This document shows, piece after piece, positions 7,994 to 16,615 of a stretch of 39,280 bases of DNA; position 1 is the first letter of the stretch; every line of letters begins with the position of its first letter. The stretch is taken from contig NZ_JANUCS010000017.1 of the NCBI RefSeq assembly GCF_024808815.1, positions 1-39,280 on the forward strand, read 5' to 3'. The notes under the pieces are model-generated. The model saw only the letters and a list, made by a program, of their open reading frames with translations. It did no database searches and was not told the origin of the DNA. The DNA comes from Methanosalsum natronophilum. GTDB lineage: Archaea > Halobacteriota > Methanosarcinia > Methanosarcinales > Methanosarcinaceae. The position numbers and the translations under genes are program-made.

Positions 7994-9343
7994 TCATTCT
8001 TGAATGTAGAGTTCTAGTTCTTCTCCGTTTCTTAATAAATGAACAGTATCTCCCATAATATAACCAGCATCTTCTGCCAGTTCGATATAGGAACTGTGCA
8101 TATTAATATTACCATGTGCAGGTATCACATGTTTTGGTTTTACCATCCTAAGTAGTTCCCAATGGTCTTCTCTATATGCATGCCCTGAAACATGTACGTC
8201 AGTGTAAAGTCTCGCACCTTTCATCTTAAGCTTAGTTTCAACAGCATATCTATTAGCTTGTGTCATTGGACTAGGTATCACATTAGCTGAGAAAATAACC
8301 CTATCTCCAGGGTCAGTTTTAAAGGGTGTGTCACCATTTGCTACTCGAGTTAAAATTGCACCTGGTTCTCCTTGATGACCTGTAACTATTGGCAAATACT
8401 TTTCTTTACCTTCCTTCATGATTTTTTTAAAGGCATTATCTATCTCTTTTCTCGATCCATAAACTTCAGCGTTTTCTGGAAGGTGAATATAACCCATTTC
8501 ATTTGCTGTCGTAACGTATCGATCCATAGATCGACCTAATAATATTGGCGTTCTACCCATTTCACCTGCAAATTGTATAATTGAGTTCATCCGAGCTATA
8601 TGTGATGCAAATGTAGTTACAATCATACCCACTTCAGGTTCTTCAGTACCAAGCAAAACATCACGTAACATATCATGAGCAACTTGTTCAGATGGTGTTT
8701 TTCCAGAAACCCCTGAATTAGTACTTTCAGTAATTAAAGCAACTACACCCTCATTACCAAGCTCTCTTAATCTTGCAAAATCTGGTGGTTCACCGAGTGT
8801 TGGCATTCTGTCTAGTTTAAAATCACATCCATATAAGATGGCACCAATTGGCGTATGTATAGCGATAAATACACAATCTATTATACTATGTTGCATTCTT
8901 ATTAGTTCGATTGAAATTTCATCAGTTACTTGATAAGTCCCACCAGCATCAATACCTATTATTTTGTTTTTCACACCAAACTTTCTTTCGGAATCAATTT
9001 GGTGCTGAATTAAAGCTGATGTATAAGGTGTACTTATAATAGGAGCTGAGTATCTATGGGCTAGTTTTGAAATAGCTCCGATGTGATCTAAATGGCCATG
9101 CGTGCATGCGATAGCTTTAACATTACCGTTTATCTGTTTCATTATAGTATCATCAGGTATAGCTCCCATTTGAATTAGTTCAAGTGAATGCATTTTATCA
9201 ATTTCTACATCCTCATGAATTTGAACCCTATCTAGCCTTAGTCCCATATCGATAATAATTATATCTTCGTCTATTCTTATAGCAGTCATATTTCGGCCCA
9301 TTTCATTGTAGCCACCAACTGCAATTATCCCTATTTCTGTCAT
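7994..9343 (-). CDS. rnj: Archaeal ribonuclease J (metallo-beta-lactamase/beta-CASP)
   Basis: This 449-residue protein is an archaeal RNase J, a 5'-3' exo/endoribonuclease of the metallo-beta-lactamase fold with a beta-CASP domain. The N terminus GGYNEMGRNMT is typical. The metal ligands are in THGHLDH (81-87), and the C-terminal metal and RNA-binding motifs are in HVSGHAYREDHWELL and VIPAHG. The length is standard for archaeal members, which lack the long bacterial C-terminal domain. GGAGAT lies just upstream of the ATG. Placement between the IPP isomerase and prenyl synthase genes is common in euryarchaea and probably reflects shared expression rather than a lipid role. Confidence 0.93.
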   Translation of the reverse strand: MTEIGIIAVGGYNEMGRNMTAIRIDEDIIIIDMGLRLDRVQIHEDVEIDKMHSLELIQMGAIPDDTIMKQINGNVKAIACTHGHLDHIGAISKLAHRYSAPIISTPYTSALIQHQIDSERKFGVKNKIIGIDAGGTYQVTDEISIELIRMQHSIIDCVFIAIHTPIGAILYGCDFKLDRMPTLGEPPDFARLRELGNEGVVALITESTNSGVSGKTPSEQVAHDMLRDVLLGTEEPEVGMIVTTFASHIARMNSIIQFAGEMGRTPILLGRSMDRYVTTANEMGYIHLPENAEVYGSRKEIDNAFKKIMKEGKEKYLPIVTGHQGEPGAILTRVANGDTPFKTDPGDRVIFSANVIPSPMTQANRYAVETKLKMKGARLYTDVHVSGHAYREDHWELLRMVKPKHVIPAHGNINMHSSYIELAEDAGYIMGDTVHLLRNGEELELYIQE

Positions 9344-9414
9344 TATAAATCTCCAATTTTTTAATTTTTTAATTTTTGTTCTTACAAATCCCTAGATTTT
9401 TATGATAAAATGAT

Positions 9415-10506
9415 TTATAGTACATCAGGTTTTAATGCAAAATAAGATGTGTCAAAACCTCTTTGCGCTAAATATTCTTTTGTCCATCCTGTAACTGTTA
9501 ATGGGGATTTTTTTAGCTGCGATATATTTTTACATCCAGTAAGAAACATTGAAATTTTCAATTCTTCAATTATTTGTTCTATTTTTTTGGTTACGAATTG
9601 TGAGCCTTTAAAGGCCGGCTCAATGAAAGGAAGTGCTGAGCTAGCTACAGATGCACCAAGTGATATAGATTTAGCAACATCAAGGCCACTTCGAACACCA
9701 CCTGTAGCTATTATTGGCAAAGAAACATCACATTCTACTATACTAGCTACTGTAGGAATGCCAAAGTCCCAGAAAAGTTCACCTACATTTTGCCTATAAG
9801 AATCTGTGCTTTGGGTGTTGGCACGATACACTTCAACACCTGCCCAACTAGTACCTCCAACACCTCCCACATCTATAGCTGAAACACCTGCTTTTTTCAA
9901 TAAAATAGCATCTTCGTGGGATATACCACATCCAGTTTCTTTTACAATAATTGGTATATCGAGTTCACATATTTCTGAAATTGAATCTATAACACCTGTA
10001 GCATTAACATCTCCTTCAGGTTGTATTGCTTCTTGTAAAAAATTAAGATGAATAGCAAAAGCATCTGCATCGATTACTTCTATCATTTTTTCCATAGCTT
10101 CAATTCCATACTCTCTTATTTGTGCAGCGCCTATATTACCATATATGAAAGAGGTTGGGGCCTTATCACGCACAATAGTAAAGGAGCTTTCTTGTTCAGG
10201 GTCTTCAATCGCTGCTCTTTGACTTCCAACTCCAATACCAACTCCTGTTTCTTCAACGGCTTCTGCAAGAGCAGCATTAATAGCAGTTGTATCAGGATGT
10301 CCACCTGTAATTGATGCAATTAAAAAAGGTGTTTTAAGCTTTTTTCCAAAGAAAGATACTGAATGGTCAATTTCATTCATATCCATTTCAGGCAATGCTC
10401 GATGTACTAAGCTAATATCATCAAATCCAGAATTTTTGAATCTTGATTCTACTGGACTGCTAGAACACAATTTTAAATGCTCAATCTTTCTTTTGGAAGT
10501 ACTCAT
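9415..10506 (-). CDS. fni: Isopentenyl-diphosphate delta-isomerase, type 2
   Basis: This 363-residue FMN- and NADPH-dependent type 2 isomerase interconverts isopentenyl and dimethylallyl diphosphate, supplying the starter for prenyl chain synthesis. Family segments include an N-terminal RKIEHLKLC, SITGGHPDTTAINAALAEA, GVGSQRAAIEDPEQESSF, HLNFLQEAIQPEGD, IIVKETGCGIS, DVGGVGGTSWAGVE and IIATGGVRSGLDVAKSISLG (flavin-phosphate binding). The length agrees with the family. The ATG has AGGT upstream. It lies 34 bp after ipk and 71 bp before rnj in the same operon. Confidence 0.95.
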   Translation of the reverse strand: MSTSKRKIEHLKLCSSSPVESRFKNSGFDDISLVHRALPEMDMNEIDHSVSFFGKKLKTPFLIASITGGHPDTTAINAALAEAVEETGVGIGVGSQRAAIEDPEQESSFTIVRDKAPTSFIYGNIGAAQIREYGIEAMEKMIEVIDADAFAIHLNFLQEAIQPEGDVNATGVIDSISEICELDIPIIVKETGCGISHEDAILLKKAGVSAIDVGGVGGTSWAGVEVYRANTQSTDSYRQNVGELFWDFGIPTVASIVECDVSLPIIATGGVRSGLDVAKSISLGASVASSALPFIEPAFKGSQFVTKKIEQIIEELKISMFLTGCKNISQLKKSPLTVTGWTKEYLAQRGFDTSYFALKPDVL

Positions 10507-10540
10507 TGTAAAACCTATTTTATTTAAGTGATATAATTCA

Positions 10541-11311
10541 TTATTTCTCTATTTTAGTACCAATATTATTCCCATTAAGGAACTCTCTAATGTTATTAGG
10601 AACCCTTCCATTGAAAATATAAGAGGTGGTATTAGTTTGTCTTGATAATTCTAAGAGTTCTTTGACTTTACCAAGCATACCGCCAGTAACATCTATTGAT
10701 TCTGAAGGGCCAATATATTCACTGACTTTCTGATAATTGCTAGTGTTAATAGTAGTTATGGTATTACCACTTGAATCCAGCACACCGTTTTCAAAACTTC
10801 CTATACCTATTCTGGAAGCTTTAAGCTTGTGGGCAATAAAGGTGGTTATTTGATCGCCTGAGATAACAGAAACCTTCAAATTTTCATCCATGACTACATC
10901 TCCATGTAGAACAGGGATTATTCCTTCTTCAACCATAATAAGGATGTTATCTAAAAACATTTCAACAATTCTTCCATTCTTAGAGATACAGTTGCTTAAT
11001 GGGTTTACTGAATATGCTTTGGACCCCTTATTATTCAGCTGTTTTACGAAAAGAGAATTAAGTTCTTTAACTGATTCATGTGTCAGAAAACCGCCATTAA
11101 TGTTAGATGTATTCTTCAGATTATATTTTTTAGCTAATGGGTGACCAAAGGACCCTGCTCCATGAATTATTATAAGTCTCTTATTGCAGATACTTATTTC
11201 TTCACAGATTCGTTCAATTTCATTTAATTGTGGGCTGCCAAAATCTGAACTTTTATCAGTTATTAAACTGCCACCGATTTTTAATATTGTAATGTCATTA
11301 ACAGTTTTCAT
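10541..11311 (-). CDS. ipk: Isopentenyl phosphate kinase
   Basis: This 256-residue amino-acid-kinase-fold enzyme phosphorylates isopentenyl phosphate to isopentenyl diphosphate, the last step of the archaeal modified mevalonate pathway. It opens with ILKIGGSLITDKS (ATP-phosphate loop), followed by IIHGAGSFGHPLAKKY, which contains the histidine characteristic of isopentenyl phosphate kinases. Later come PVLHGDVV, VISGDQIT and DVTGGMLGKVKELLEL. The start overlaps the end of mvk by 14 bp and its GGAG site lies within mvk, indicating translational coupling. Confidence 0.94.
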   Translation of the reverse strand: MKTVNDITILKIGGSLITDKSSDFGSPQLNEIERICEEISICNKRLIIIHGAGSFGHPLAKKYNLKNTSNINGGFLTHESVKELNSLFVKQLNNKGSKAYSVNPLSNCISKNGRIVEMFLDNILIMVEEGIIPVLHGDVVMDENLKVSVISGDQITTFIAHKLKASRIGIGSFENGVLDSSGNTITTINTSNYQKVSEYIGPSESIDVTGGMLGKVKELLELSRQTNTTSYIFNGRVPNNIREFLNGNNIGTKIEK

Positions 11312-12221
11312 ATTTTGACTCCACGTTCACACCACAATTTGTTGTATTTGTGATTAATGAATCTCCACCATTAGCAATTATTGCTTTAGAGATGTTATCA
11401 ACATGGTCTTTACTTGTAAGCGAAAACATACAACCACCACCACCAGCACCAGTAGTTTTAGATCCGTAAGCACCAGCACTTCTTGTAGCATAAACAAGAT
11501 TTGATAGTTCCTTAACATTAACACCTAATGAATCAAGAAGGCCATGATTAATGTTCATTAGTTCACCTATCGCACCATAATTTTTTTTTTCAAGGTGCTT
11601 TTCTCCAATATTAGGAAGTTCACCTATTATGTTTATAATTTGGTCTATCAATTGGGGGTATTCTAACCTTAGCATAGAGACGTCATTTACAATTTCTTTT
11701 GTTGAAGATAACTTATTAGTATTTCCAATAACTACGCCACATTCAATTAATGGTAACTTTTTGCAATTGGACATTTTAATCACTCCACCATGAGTGGAAA
11801 CATAGGTATCTGTTAAACTTGCGTTGTTCTGTACTTTCATCTCTACTTTGTGGCCTAATTTTGCTATATCATTATGCGTTAGATTACATTCAAACAAAGA
11901 ATTTAAGGCACCTATAGTTGCAACTGTTACTGCTGCCGATGAACCTAAACCTGAACCAACTGGAATATTCGAGTCAACTTTTATAGCAATACCTGTAAAT
12001 GATACTAGCTTTCTCATTTCTTCAACCACAGTTGAAATATATGGATGAATATCGAAGTCTAAACCTGTAACTCCCAATGAAGACAGTATAGTAGTTCCAC
12101 TAGATTTAGTAGCAGTTACCCACGTTCGAAGGTCTATTGCACAGCAAATTGCATCTTTGCCATACACAACAGCATGCTCACCAAAAAGGTAGATTTTACC
12201 AGGAGCTGAACAAATTACCAT
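11298..12221 (-). CDS. mvk: Mevalonate kinase
   Basis: This 307-residue GHMP-family kinase phosphorylates mevalonate. The N terminus has APGKIYLFGEHAVVYGKDAI. The glycine-rich ATP loop is PVGSGLGSSAAVTVA (about 88-102), and the C-terminal GHMP motif is KTTGAGGGGCMFSL. The length is normal. It is the first of the clustered isoprenoid genes, 33 bp after the MEMO gene, and it overlaps ipk. Downstream steps from mevalonate 5-phosphate to isopentenyl phosphate are not encoded in the window. Confidence 0.95.
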   Translation of the reverse strand: MVICSAPGKIYLFGEHAVVYGKDAICCAIDLRTWVTATKSSGTTILSSLGVTGLDFDIHPYISTVVEEMRKLVSFTGIAIKVDSNIPVGSGLGSSAAVTVATIGALNSLFECNLTHNDIAKLGHKVEMKVQNNASLTDTYVSTHGGVIKMSNCKKLPLIECGVVIGNTNKLSSTKEIVNDVSMLRLEYPQLIDQIINIIGELPNIGEKHLEKKNYGAIGELMNINHGLLDSLGVNVKELSNLVYATRSAGAYGSKTTGAGGGGCMFSLTSKDHVDNISKAIIANGGDSLITNTTNCGVNVESKYENC

Positions 12222-12254
12222 TTAAATTCCATAAAATCAAGTTTTCTAGACGTT

Positions 12255-13049
12255 TTATTCCACTATAATAGCACCATAGCCAACAACTGAACGCATATCC
12301 CCAATAATATCTCCGCTTGTTTGATATCTAATAAGTCGAGATTTTTTGGCTCCTAATAAAGTAGATGCAGTTAACATAGAAGCTATTGGTCCAAACCCAC
12401 AGGCTGAAATATTAAGTTCATTGATTCTATTGTAAATTTCTGGAACAGCCAGGTTTTCGACAGCTTCAATTAAATATTTATCATTATTGTAAGCAACTTC
12501 TGCACTTTCATAATGTGTAAAGTCACTGGATGCAATTATGACAACATTTTTTCCAGTTTGTTTAACTGCTTTAGCTATAGCGTTTCCTACATTAATAGCA
12601 GACTTTTCATCTTGAAGCCCCATACAAATATTTAAAATTTTGAAATCATCATGGATGTATTGTAGAAAAGGCAATTGAACTTCAATTGAGTGTTCTAAGC
12701 TATGTGCAAGCTCATCTTCAACAATGATTGATCCAGTTAGATTTTCAGCAAGTTCAGTGTCTGACTTAATTTCCCCTAGTGGTGTAATCCATGTATCCAT
12801 GGATAATGATACAGGTTCTCCATAGCCAGTATGGTTTGGTCCGATTATTATATAAGTCTCAGCCTTTGGAATTTTTGAATAGACCTCTGCAGCTACAGAT
12901 CCTGAGAAACTATAGCCTGCATGTGGTACAACAGCACCTAACATATTTGTAGGTGTCACTTCAATGTCCATAAAACAATTTCTTAATTCAACTATTAAAG
13001 CGTTCGAATCAGATGGATAAAACTGACCCGCAACAACTGGTTCTCTCAT
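12255..13049 (-). CDS. MEMO1 family protein (AmmeMemoRadiSam system protein B)
   Basis: This 264-residue protein belongs to the MEMO family, which has a fold related to extradiol dioxygenases and unknown activity in archaea. Visible segments are REPVVAGQFYPSD at the start, GAVVPHAGYSFSGSVAAEVY, YIIIGPNHTGYG, EHSIEVQLPFLQY and IASSDFTHY. The conserved histidines in PHAGY, GPNHTG and EHSIEVQLPF form the putative metal or catalytic site. It is encoded between rpsB and mvk, an arrangement widespread in euryarchaea. The matching AMMECR1 and radical-SAM partners are not in the window. Confidence 0.92.
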   Translation of the reverse strand: MREPVVAGQFYPSDSNALIVELRNCFMDIEVTPTNMLGAVVPHAGYSFSGSVAAEVYSKIPKAETYIIIGPNHTGYGEPVSLSMDTWITPLGEIKSDTELAENLTGSIIVEDELAHSLEHSIEVQLPFLQYIHDDFKILNICMGLQDEKSAINVGNAIAKAVKQTGKNVVIIASSDFTHYESAEVAYNNDKYLIEAVENLAVPEIYNRINELNISACGFGPIASMLTASTLLGAKKSRLIRYQTSGDIIGDMRSVVGYGAIIVE

Positions 13050-13081
13050 GATTAGATTGCACCTTCTAATTATTCTTTTAT

Positions 13082-13828
13082 TTACACTGGCATTTTCAAT
13101 TCTGCTTCAAAATCTTCTATATTATAAGTGAAAATAGAATCGTTTAATTTAGCAATTTCTCTAGCTAAAAGCCAATATACAAGGGAAAGTGCTTTCCTTC
13201 CTTTATTGTTTGTTGGAATAACAAGATCAACTTTGGATGTCATGTTATTTGTGTCACATAATGCAACTACTGGAACTCCTACTTTAACAGCTTCTTTGAT
13301 AATCTGTGCATCACCTGCAGGGTCAGTAACTATCACAACATCAGGCTCAAAAAAACCTCTTAATGCGGGATTTGTTAGAGTTCCTGGTATGAATCTTCCG
13401 ACCATGGCTTTTGCCCCAATTGCCTGGGCAAACCTTTTTGCTGGATATTGGCCATATTGTCTAGCTGAAGTTACAAGAATCCTTGAAGGATCGTATTTTG
13501 ACAAAAAGTTTGCTGCCATCTTGATTCGTTCATCAGTTGCTTGTATATCGAGAACATAAAGGCCATCGGTTCTAACACGATAAACAAAGTTCATCATATC
13601 TTGTGTTTTTTGTTGAGTTCCAATATGTACACCTGAGGCTAAATATTCATCGATTGGTATTAGGGAAGCCTGTTGACCTGTAGTTTCGTCTTTACTTATA
13701 TCTTCTTCATGCAAGGTTGTATTTGGTGAGATTACTTCATTTTCCTCACTTGTTTCAACAGGTTTTTCTTCGATTTCATCAATTTTACTTGCATCTTCCT
13801 GGATATCATTAGTATCTTTATTTTCCAT
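13082..13828 (-). CDS. rpsB: Small-subunit ribosomal protein S2 with acidic N-terminal extension
   Basis: This 248-residue protein is ribosomal protein S2 (archaeal uS2). The conserved part begins near residue 60 with [19 protein letters not shown] and continues through [45 protein letters not shown] and [19 protein letters not shown]. Residues 1-55 are a strongly acidic, low-complexity extension ([20 protein letters not shown] and onward), probably disordered. The ATG overlaps the rpoK stop codon by one base (TAATG), and its GGTGAT site lies inside the end of rpoK, so translation is coupled. Confidence 0.96.
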   Translation of the reverse strand: MENKDTNDIQEDASKIDEIEEKPVETSEENEVISPNTTLHEEDISKDETTGQQASLIPIDEYLASGVHIGTQQKTQDMMNFVYRVRTDGLYVLDIQATDERIKMAANFLSKYDPSRILVTSARQYGQYPAKRFAQAIGAKAMVGRFIPGTLTNPALRGFFEPDVVIVTDPAGDAQIIKEAVKVGVPVVALCDTNNMTSKVDLVIPTNNKGRKALSLVYWLLAREIAKLNDSIFTYNIEDFEAELKMPV

Positions 13829-14019
13829 TAAATCACCTTTTTATTATAATCTCTTTTAACAGTTATAGGAATAACACCTTCTTCAAGTTCTTTCATTGCT
13901 AAATGTAAAGGATCCATGTCAGGTTCATCAATCAGTACAGGTGCTCCCATTGAAATCTGTAAAGCACGTGCACCAATAATTCTTGCGCGTTCATATTTTG
14001 TAAAGCCCTTTAGGTTCAA
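13828..14019 (-). CDS. rpoK: RNA polymerase subunit K (Rpo6)
   Basis: This 63-residue subunit is the archaeal equivalent of eukaryotic RPB6 and bacterial omega, and it stabilises the RNA polymerase core. The conserved region reads [20 protein letters not shown], then [19 protein letters not shown]. The start is placed at TTG 14019 rather than the in-frame TTG at 14052. AAAGGTGATTTA sits immediately before 14019 with the same spacing seen before rpsB, and the resulting N terminus ([12 protein letters not shown]) matches the family length. Confidence 0.94.
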   Translation of the reverse strand: MNLKGFTKYERARIIGARALQISMGAPVLIDEPDMDPLHLAMKELEEGVIPITVKRDYNKKVI

Positions 14020-14087
14020 TAAATCACCTTTTATTGAATAGTTAATTAACAAATTGTAAAAAGCAAAATCAGCTAATATTAAATTGA

Positions 14088-14097
14088 AATATATTTG
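14088..14097 (-). promoter_or_regulatory. Candidate internal promoter for rpoK onward
   Basis: On the minus strand ATCCAAATATATTTCAATTT contains a TATA-like box. It would place a transcription start near 14066, about 47 nt before the rpoK start codon. The 204-bp gap between rpoN and rpoK is much larger than other spacings in this superoperon, which supports a separate promoter here. The evidence is the motif and spacing only. Confidence 0.4.
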
Positions 14098-14134
14098 GAT
14101 GGTTATAATAAAATACCCGCTAAATATATTGGGT

Positions 14135-14155
14135 TGTTCAGAATCCCTCTGAACA
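14135..14155 (-). other. Perfect 8-bp hairpin in the rpoN-rpoK gap
   Basis: TGTTCAGA and TCTGAACA form a perfect 8-bp stem with a 5-nt loop between rpoN and rpoK. On the minus strand it is not followed by a long T-run, so it is not a simple terminator. It could be a processing site, an attenuator or a stabilising 3' end for the upstream ribosomal transcript. Confidence 0.45.
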
Positions 14156-14223
14156 TGGTTTTATTCTATCAAATTTCAATAAGTGTACTAGATGAATCTT
14201 GGCATAATTTTATTTAAGCTCGT

Positions 14224-14412
14224 TTAATAGTAAGGAGCAATAGTATCAACCAACTCTACATGGGATAGCATCATTCTTCTGCAACAATATCTTGTTACAC
14301 GAAGGTCATCCAAAATGGTATCAGAGCTTTCTCCTTCATAGACTCTCCTCTTAAATTCTTCCCATTTATTGGCTATTACACCACCACAACTAAAACATCT
14401 TACTGGAATCAT
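14224..14412 (-). CDS. rpoN: RNA polymerase subunit N (Rpo10)
   Basis: This 62-residue zinc-binding subunit is the homologue of eukaryotic RPB10. It has the diagnostic IPVRCFSCG at the N terminus and [13 protein letters not shown] near the C terminus; together these supply the C-x2-C and CC zinc ligands. The start is ATG 14412, giving [10 protein letters not shown], which is the family N terminus. The in-frame upstream start at 14430 would add six atypical residues. AGGGATATAT precedes the ATG. It follows rpsI by 20 bp. Confidence 0.96.
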   Translation of the reverse strand: MIPVRCFSCGGVIANKWEEFKRRVYEGESSDTILDDLRVTRYCCRRMMLSHVELVDTIAPYY

Positions 14413-14432
14413 ATATATCCCTACTCGCAAGT

Positions 14433-14837
14433 TTACCTGTAAGACTTTTGGTACTTTGCCCTTGCTCCAGGTCCACCAAATTTCTTTGTTTCCTTTTGTC
14501 GTGAATCACTTACTAACAAGTTTCTATCATAATCTGAAAACTTATCACGGATGTTGGTATCATTTGTCCATTCTACAATACCTTTCGAAATAGCTGTTCT
14601 TATAGCATTTGCTTGACCTACAATTCCACCACCTTTTGCATCAACATCGATGTCAAGTTCTGAAACTGCATCTTTTGCGAGGATTAGAGGTTCCATAATT
14701 TTCAATTTAGCAAATTCTGGCTGGAATATTTCTATTGGTACTTTGTTAACTCTAATTTTACCTGTACCTTGCGTAACGGTTGCGCGTGCAATTGCTCTTT
14801 TATTTTTACCTGATGATGTGACAACTTTAGTAGACAC
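14433..14837 (-). CDS. rpsI: Small-subunit ribosomal protein S9
   Basis: This 134-residue protein is ribosomal protein S9 (uS9). Conserved segments are [39 protein letters not shown] and the C-terminal [17 protein letters not shown], whose basic tail reaches the P-site tRNA. The start codon is GTG with AAGGTG upstream. It lies 13 bp after rplM in the conserved archaeal order L18e-L13-S9-RpoN-RpoK-S2. Confidence 0.97.
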   Translation of the reverse strand: MSTKVVTSSGKNKRAIARATVTQGTGKIRVNKVPIEIFQPEFAKLKIMEPLILAKDAVSELDIDVDAKGGGIVGQANAIRTAISKGIVEWTNDTNIRDKFSDYDRNLLVSDSRQKETKKFGGPGARAKYQKSYR

Positions 14838-14850
14838 TTAAACACCTTCC

Positions 14851-15270
14851 TTAATATTTAGATCCCAAACGCTTACTTACATCTCCAAGCTTGACATATT
14901 TGTTTGAGCTTAGACGCGTTATACTTGCTTCGTCGAAAGTAACTAATTCACTGTCTTTAAGTTCAACGGGTATTCCTACATAAACTTTTAAGTTGGATAA
15001 TGCATCTTTACCTCTTTTGCTCTTATAAGGTAGCATTCCTCTGACAGTTCTTTTTAGAATTCTATCAGGTCTTTTTGGAAAATATGGCCCCCATTCACGA
15101 GTTCCAATCTCTTGAAACTTAACATAATCTTCTATTGTTTTTATTTTGGATCCAGAAATAATGGCATTCTCTGCATTAACAATACTTATTTCTTCTCCAG
15201 CTAGTAATTTTTGAGCAACTATACTTGCAAGCCTGCCCATTATAAGTCTATTAGCATTAATTACCGTCAT
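14851..15270 (-). CDS. rplM: Large-subunit ribosomal protein L13
   Basis: This 139-residue protein is ribosomal protein L13 (uL13). Recognisable parts are [51 protein letters not shown] and the C-terminal [20 protein letters not shown]. The length is normal for archaea. AGGTGT precedes the ATG. It follows L18e by 9 bp. Confidence 0.97.
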   Translation of the reverse strand: MTVINANRLIMGRLASIVAQKLLAGEEISIVNAENAIISGSKIKTIEDYVKFQEIGTREWGPYFPKRPDRILKRTVRGMLPYKSKRGKDALSNLKVYVGIPVELKDSELVTFDEASITRLSSNKYVKLGDVSKRLGSKY

Positions 15271-15279
15271 TTAAAACAC

Positions 15280-15660
15280 CTACTTTAAAATCCTAACTCC
15301 AGATCCACTTGGGTTTTCATCAAGCAAGGATTCAATGGAAATACATTTCCCGCCAACTTCTGCTACTTTTTGTTTTGCAGTTTCACTAAATCCGAGTGCA
15401 GCAATTTTAACAGCATGTTTTAGTTCACCTGCTCCAAGAACTTTACCAGGCACTAGAATTAGCTCATTATCTATAGAATTTCTATTTATTTTGCTTAGAT
15501 TGACCTGTGCATATGTTCGTCTTGGTTTTTCAAGTCTTTTTGCGATATCTTTCCAAATCAAGGCATTTTCTTCATATGACTTCTTTTTTAAGGAAGAAAT
15601 CAGTTCCGGCATCTGTGGATTAGTTTTACGTTCAATTTTTTTTCTAGATAATTTACCCAT
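15280..15660 (-). CDS. rpl18e: Large-subunit ribosomal protein L18e
   Basis: This 126-residue protein is archaeal/eukaryotic ribosomal protein L18e (eL18), the first gene of the superoperon. Conserved segments are NPQMPELISSLKKKSYEENA, IWKDIAKRLEKPRRTYAQVN and VPGKVLGAGELKHAVKIAAL. The start is ATG 15660 because a strong GGAGG lies six bases upstream; the in-frame start at 15675 would add only five residues and has no comparable site. Confidence 0.96.
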   Translation of the reverse strand: MGKLSRKKIERKTNPQMPELISSLKKKSYEENALIWKDIAKRLEKPRRTYAQVNLSKINRNSIDNELILVPGKVLGAGELKHAVKIAALGFSETAKQKVAEVGGKCISIESLLDENPSGSGVRILK

Positions 15661-15692
15661 AATCTTCCTCCGCAAGGTTAAAATTCTTACTC

Positions 15693-15743
15693 ACGCAGTT
15701 AATGCGTTCGAATAACTGGGTGTAAAATCAATATATTTTAAAT
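15693..15743 (-). promoter_or_regulatory. Promoter and leader hairpin of the L18e ribosomal superoperon
   Basis: On the minus strand TTTAAAATATATTG (about 15731-15743) is a TATA box predicting a start near 15706. A perfect 5-bp inverted repeat ACGCA/TGCGT with a 5-nt loop (15693-15707) falls at the very start of the predicted transcript, so the message may begin in a short hairpin. This suits a site for autogenous or stability control, but that is not shown. Confidence 0.45.
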
Positions 15744-15797
15744 CGTTGCATGGATAACTCTACTAGTACATAAATATTTTGCATTCAAATTGCATAT

Positions 15798-16265
15798 TTA
15801 CTCTGATAGGTAATCATCTAATATATCATAGAATTCATTTAAATCACAACCTAGTTCTCTGCCTACCAAAATCGCTATGATTTCAATATCAACTAGCTCA
15901 TGAAATTGATTTTGTTTTTCATTAACTTTAGCAATAATCTCTTTTTTATCCATTTTGCACTCTGCGCTGATTTTATTTATAATGAGTTCAAAGTTATTGT
16001 TTTCTTCTTTTAAAATAGTTGATAGTTCTGAAGGCCTAACTCCTTTTCCTATATCTACCTCATTAAAATTGAATGTTGGTTGTAAGGTTCCATATATATC
16101 CTTTAAGATACCAGTTTCAATAGCTTTTTTTCTCAATGAAGCTGCCTCCTTTGGAGACATCCATTTAAAGTCAAGTGAAAGAATAAAATCAAATTCTTTA
16201 GGCGATATTTTATTTTTTTTCTTTTTCTTGAATGGAGCTGCGATAATTTCTATTAGTGTGCTCAT
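15798..16265 (-). CDS. DUF2240 family protein, function unknown
   Basis: This 155-residue protein matches the archaeal DUF2240 family. It begins LIEIIAAPFKKKKKNKISPK, followed by EFDFILSLDFKWMSPKEAASL and a segment IETGILKDIYGTLQPTFNF. That pattern resembles a small winged-helix-like domain preceded by a basic patch. The C-terminal half is predicted helical (KKEIIAKVNEKQNQ) and ends in an acidic tail (DLNEFYDILDDYLSE). Its role is unknown. It sits alone ahead of the L18e operon in the same direction, with 137 bp between them. Confidence 0.8.
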   Translation of the reverse strand: MSTLIEIIAAPFKKKKKNKISPKEFDFILSLDFKWMSPKEAASLRKKAIETGILKDIYGTLQPTFNFNEVDIGKGVRPSELSTILKEENNNFELIINKISAECKMDKKEIIAKVNEKQNQFHELVDIEIIAILVGRELGCDLNEFYDILDDYLSE

Positions 16266-16615
16266 CTTGTTTCACTTCTTACTTCTTGAATTATAGTATC
16301 AGCAGTTCTTCTACAACCAACTCTCTGGAACCGTTAATTTATTTATATCTAAAAAGGAAAAGTATTATATTCGGCTTCTTCACGAGCTATATGTGTATCT
16401 CCTTTTCTAACATAAAATTCAATTAAATAACTTTATTGTATTTTTATCCCAAAATGAATTTTCTATGAAATAGCTTGTGATAGTTTTGACTCTCACATAT
16501 CTTATTTTTTTAAAGTTATCATATTTTGATAAACTATTCTAAAATAATTCATATTTTATTCATGGTTATGTATTTAGATATTTAATAAAAACTAATGTAT
16601 AAAAAATGGATTTGG
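16266..16615. other. 350-bp intergenic region upstream of the DUF2240 gene
   Basis: This AT-rich stretch lies between serA and the DUF2240 gene. On the minus strand a GGAGAT (16397-16402) sits upstream of a short open run with no standard start codon. A separate 23-codon open run (including RVGCRRTADTIIQEV) ends in a TGA that overlaps the DUF2240 ATG as ATGA, but it has no start codon. These may be remnants of a lost upstream gene. No RNA gene or clear terminator was recognised. Confidence 0.35.

Noticed and set aside
9449-9799. 116-codon plus-strand open frame
   Set aside because: It lies wholly inside the antisense strand of fni and has no ribosome site or recognisable motif.
13128-13559. 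143-codon plus-strand open frame
   Set aside because: It is antisense to rpsB, which is clearly coding; the opposite-frame translation shows no family features.
14020-14052. Longer rpoK start (in-frame TTG at 14052)
   Set aside because: The GGTGAT site lies between the two candidates and directs initiation at 14019, which gives the family N terminus.
15698-15712. GCGTTCGAATAAC ahead of L18e, resembling a tRNA T-arm
   Set aside because: No stem closes around it and no other tRNA arms fit; it belongs to a short hairpin in the leader.
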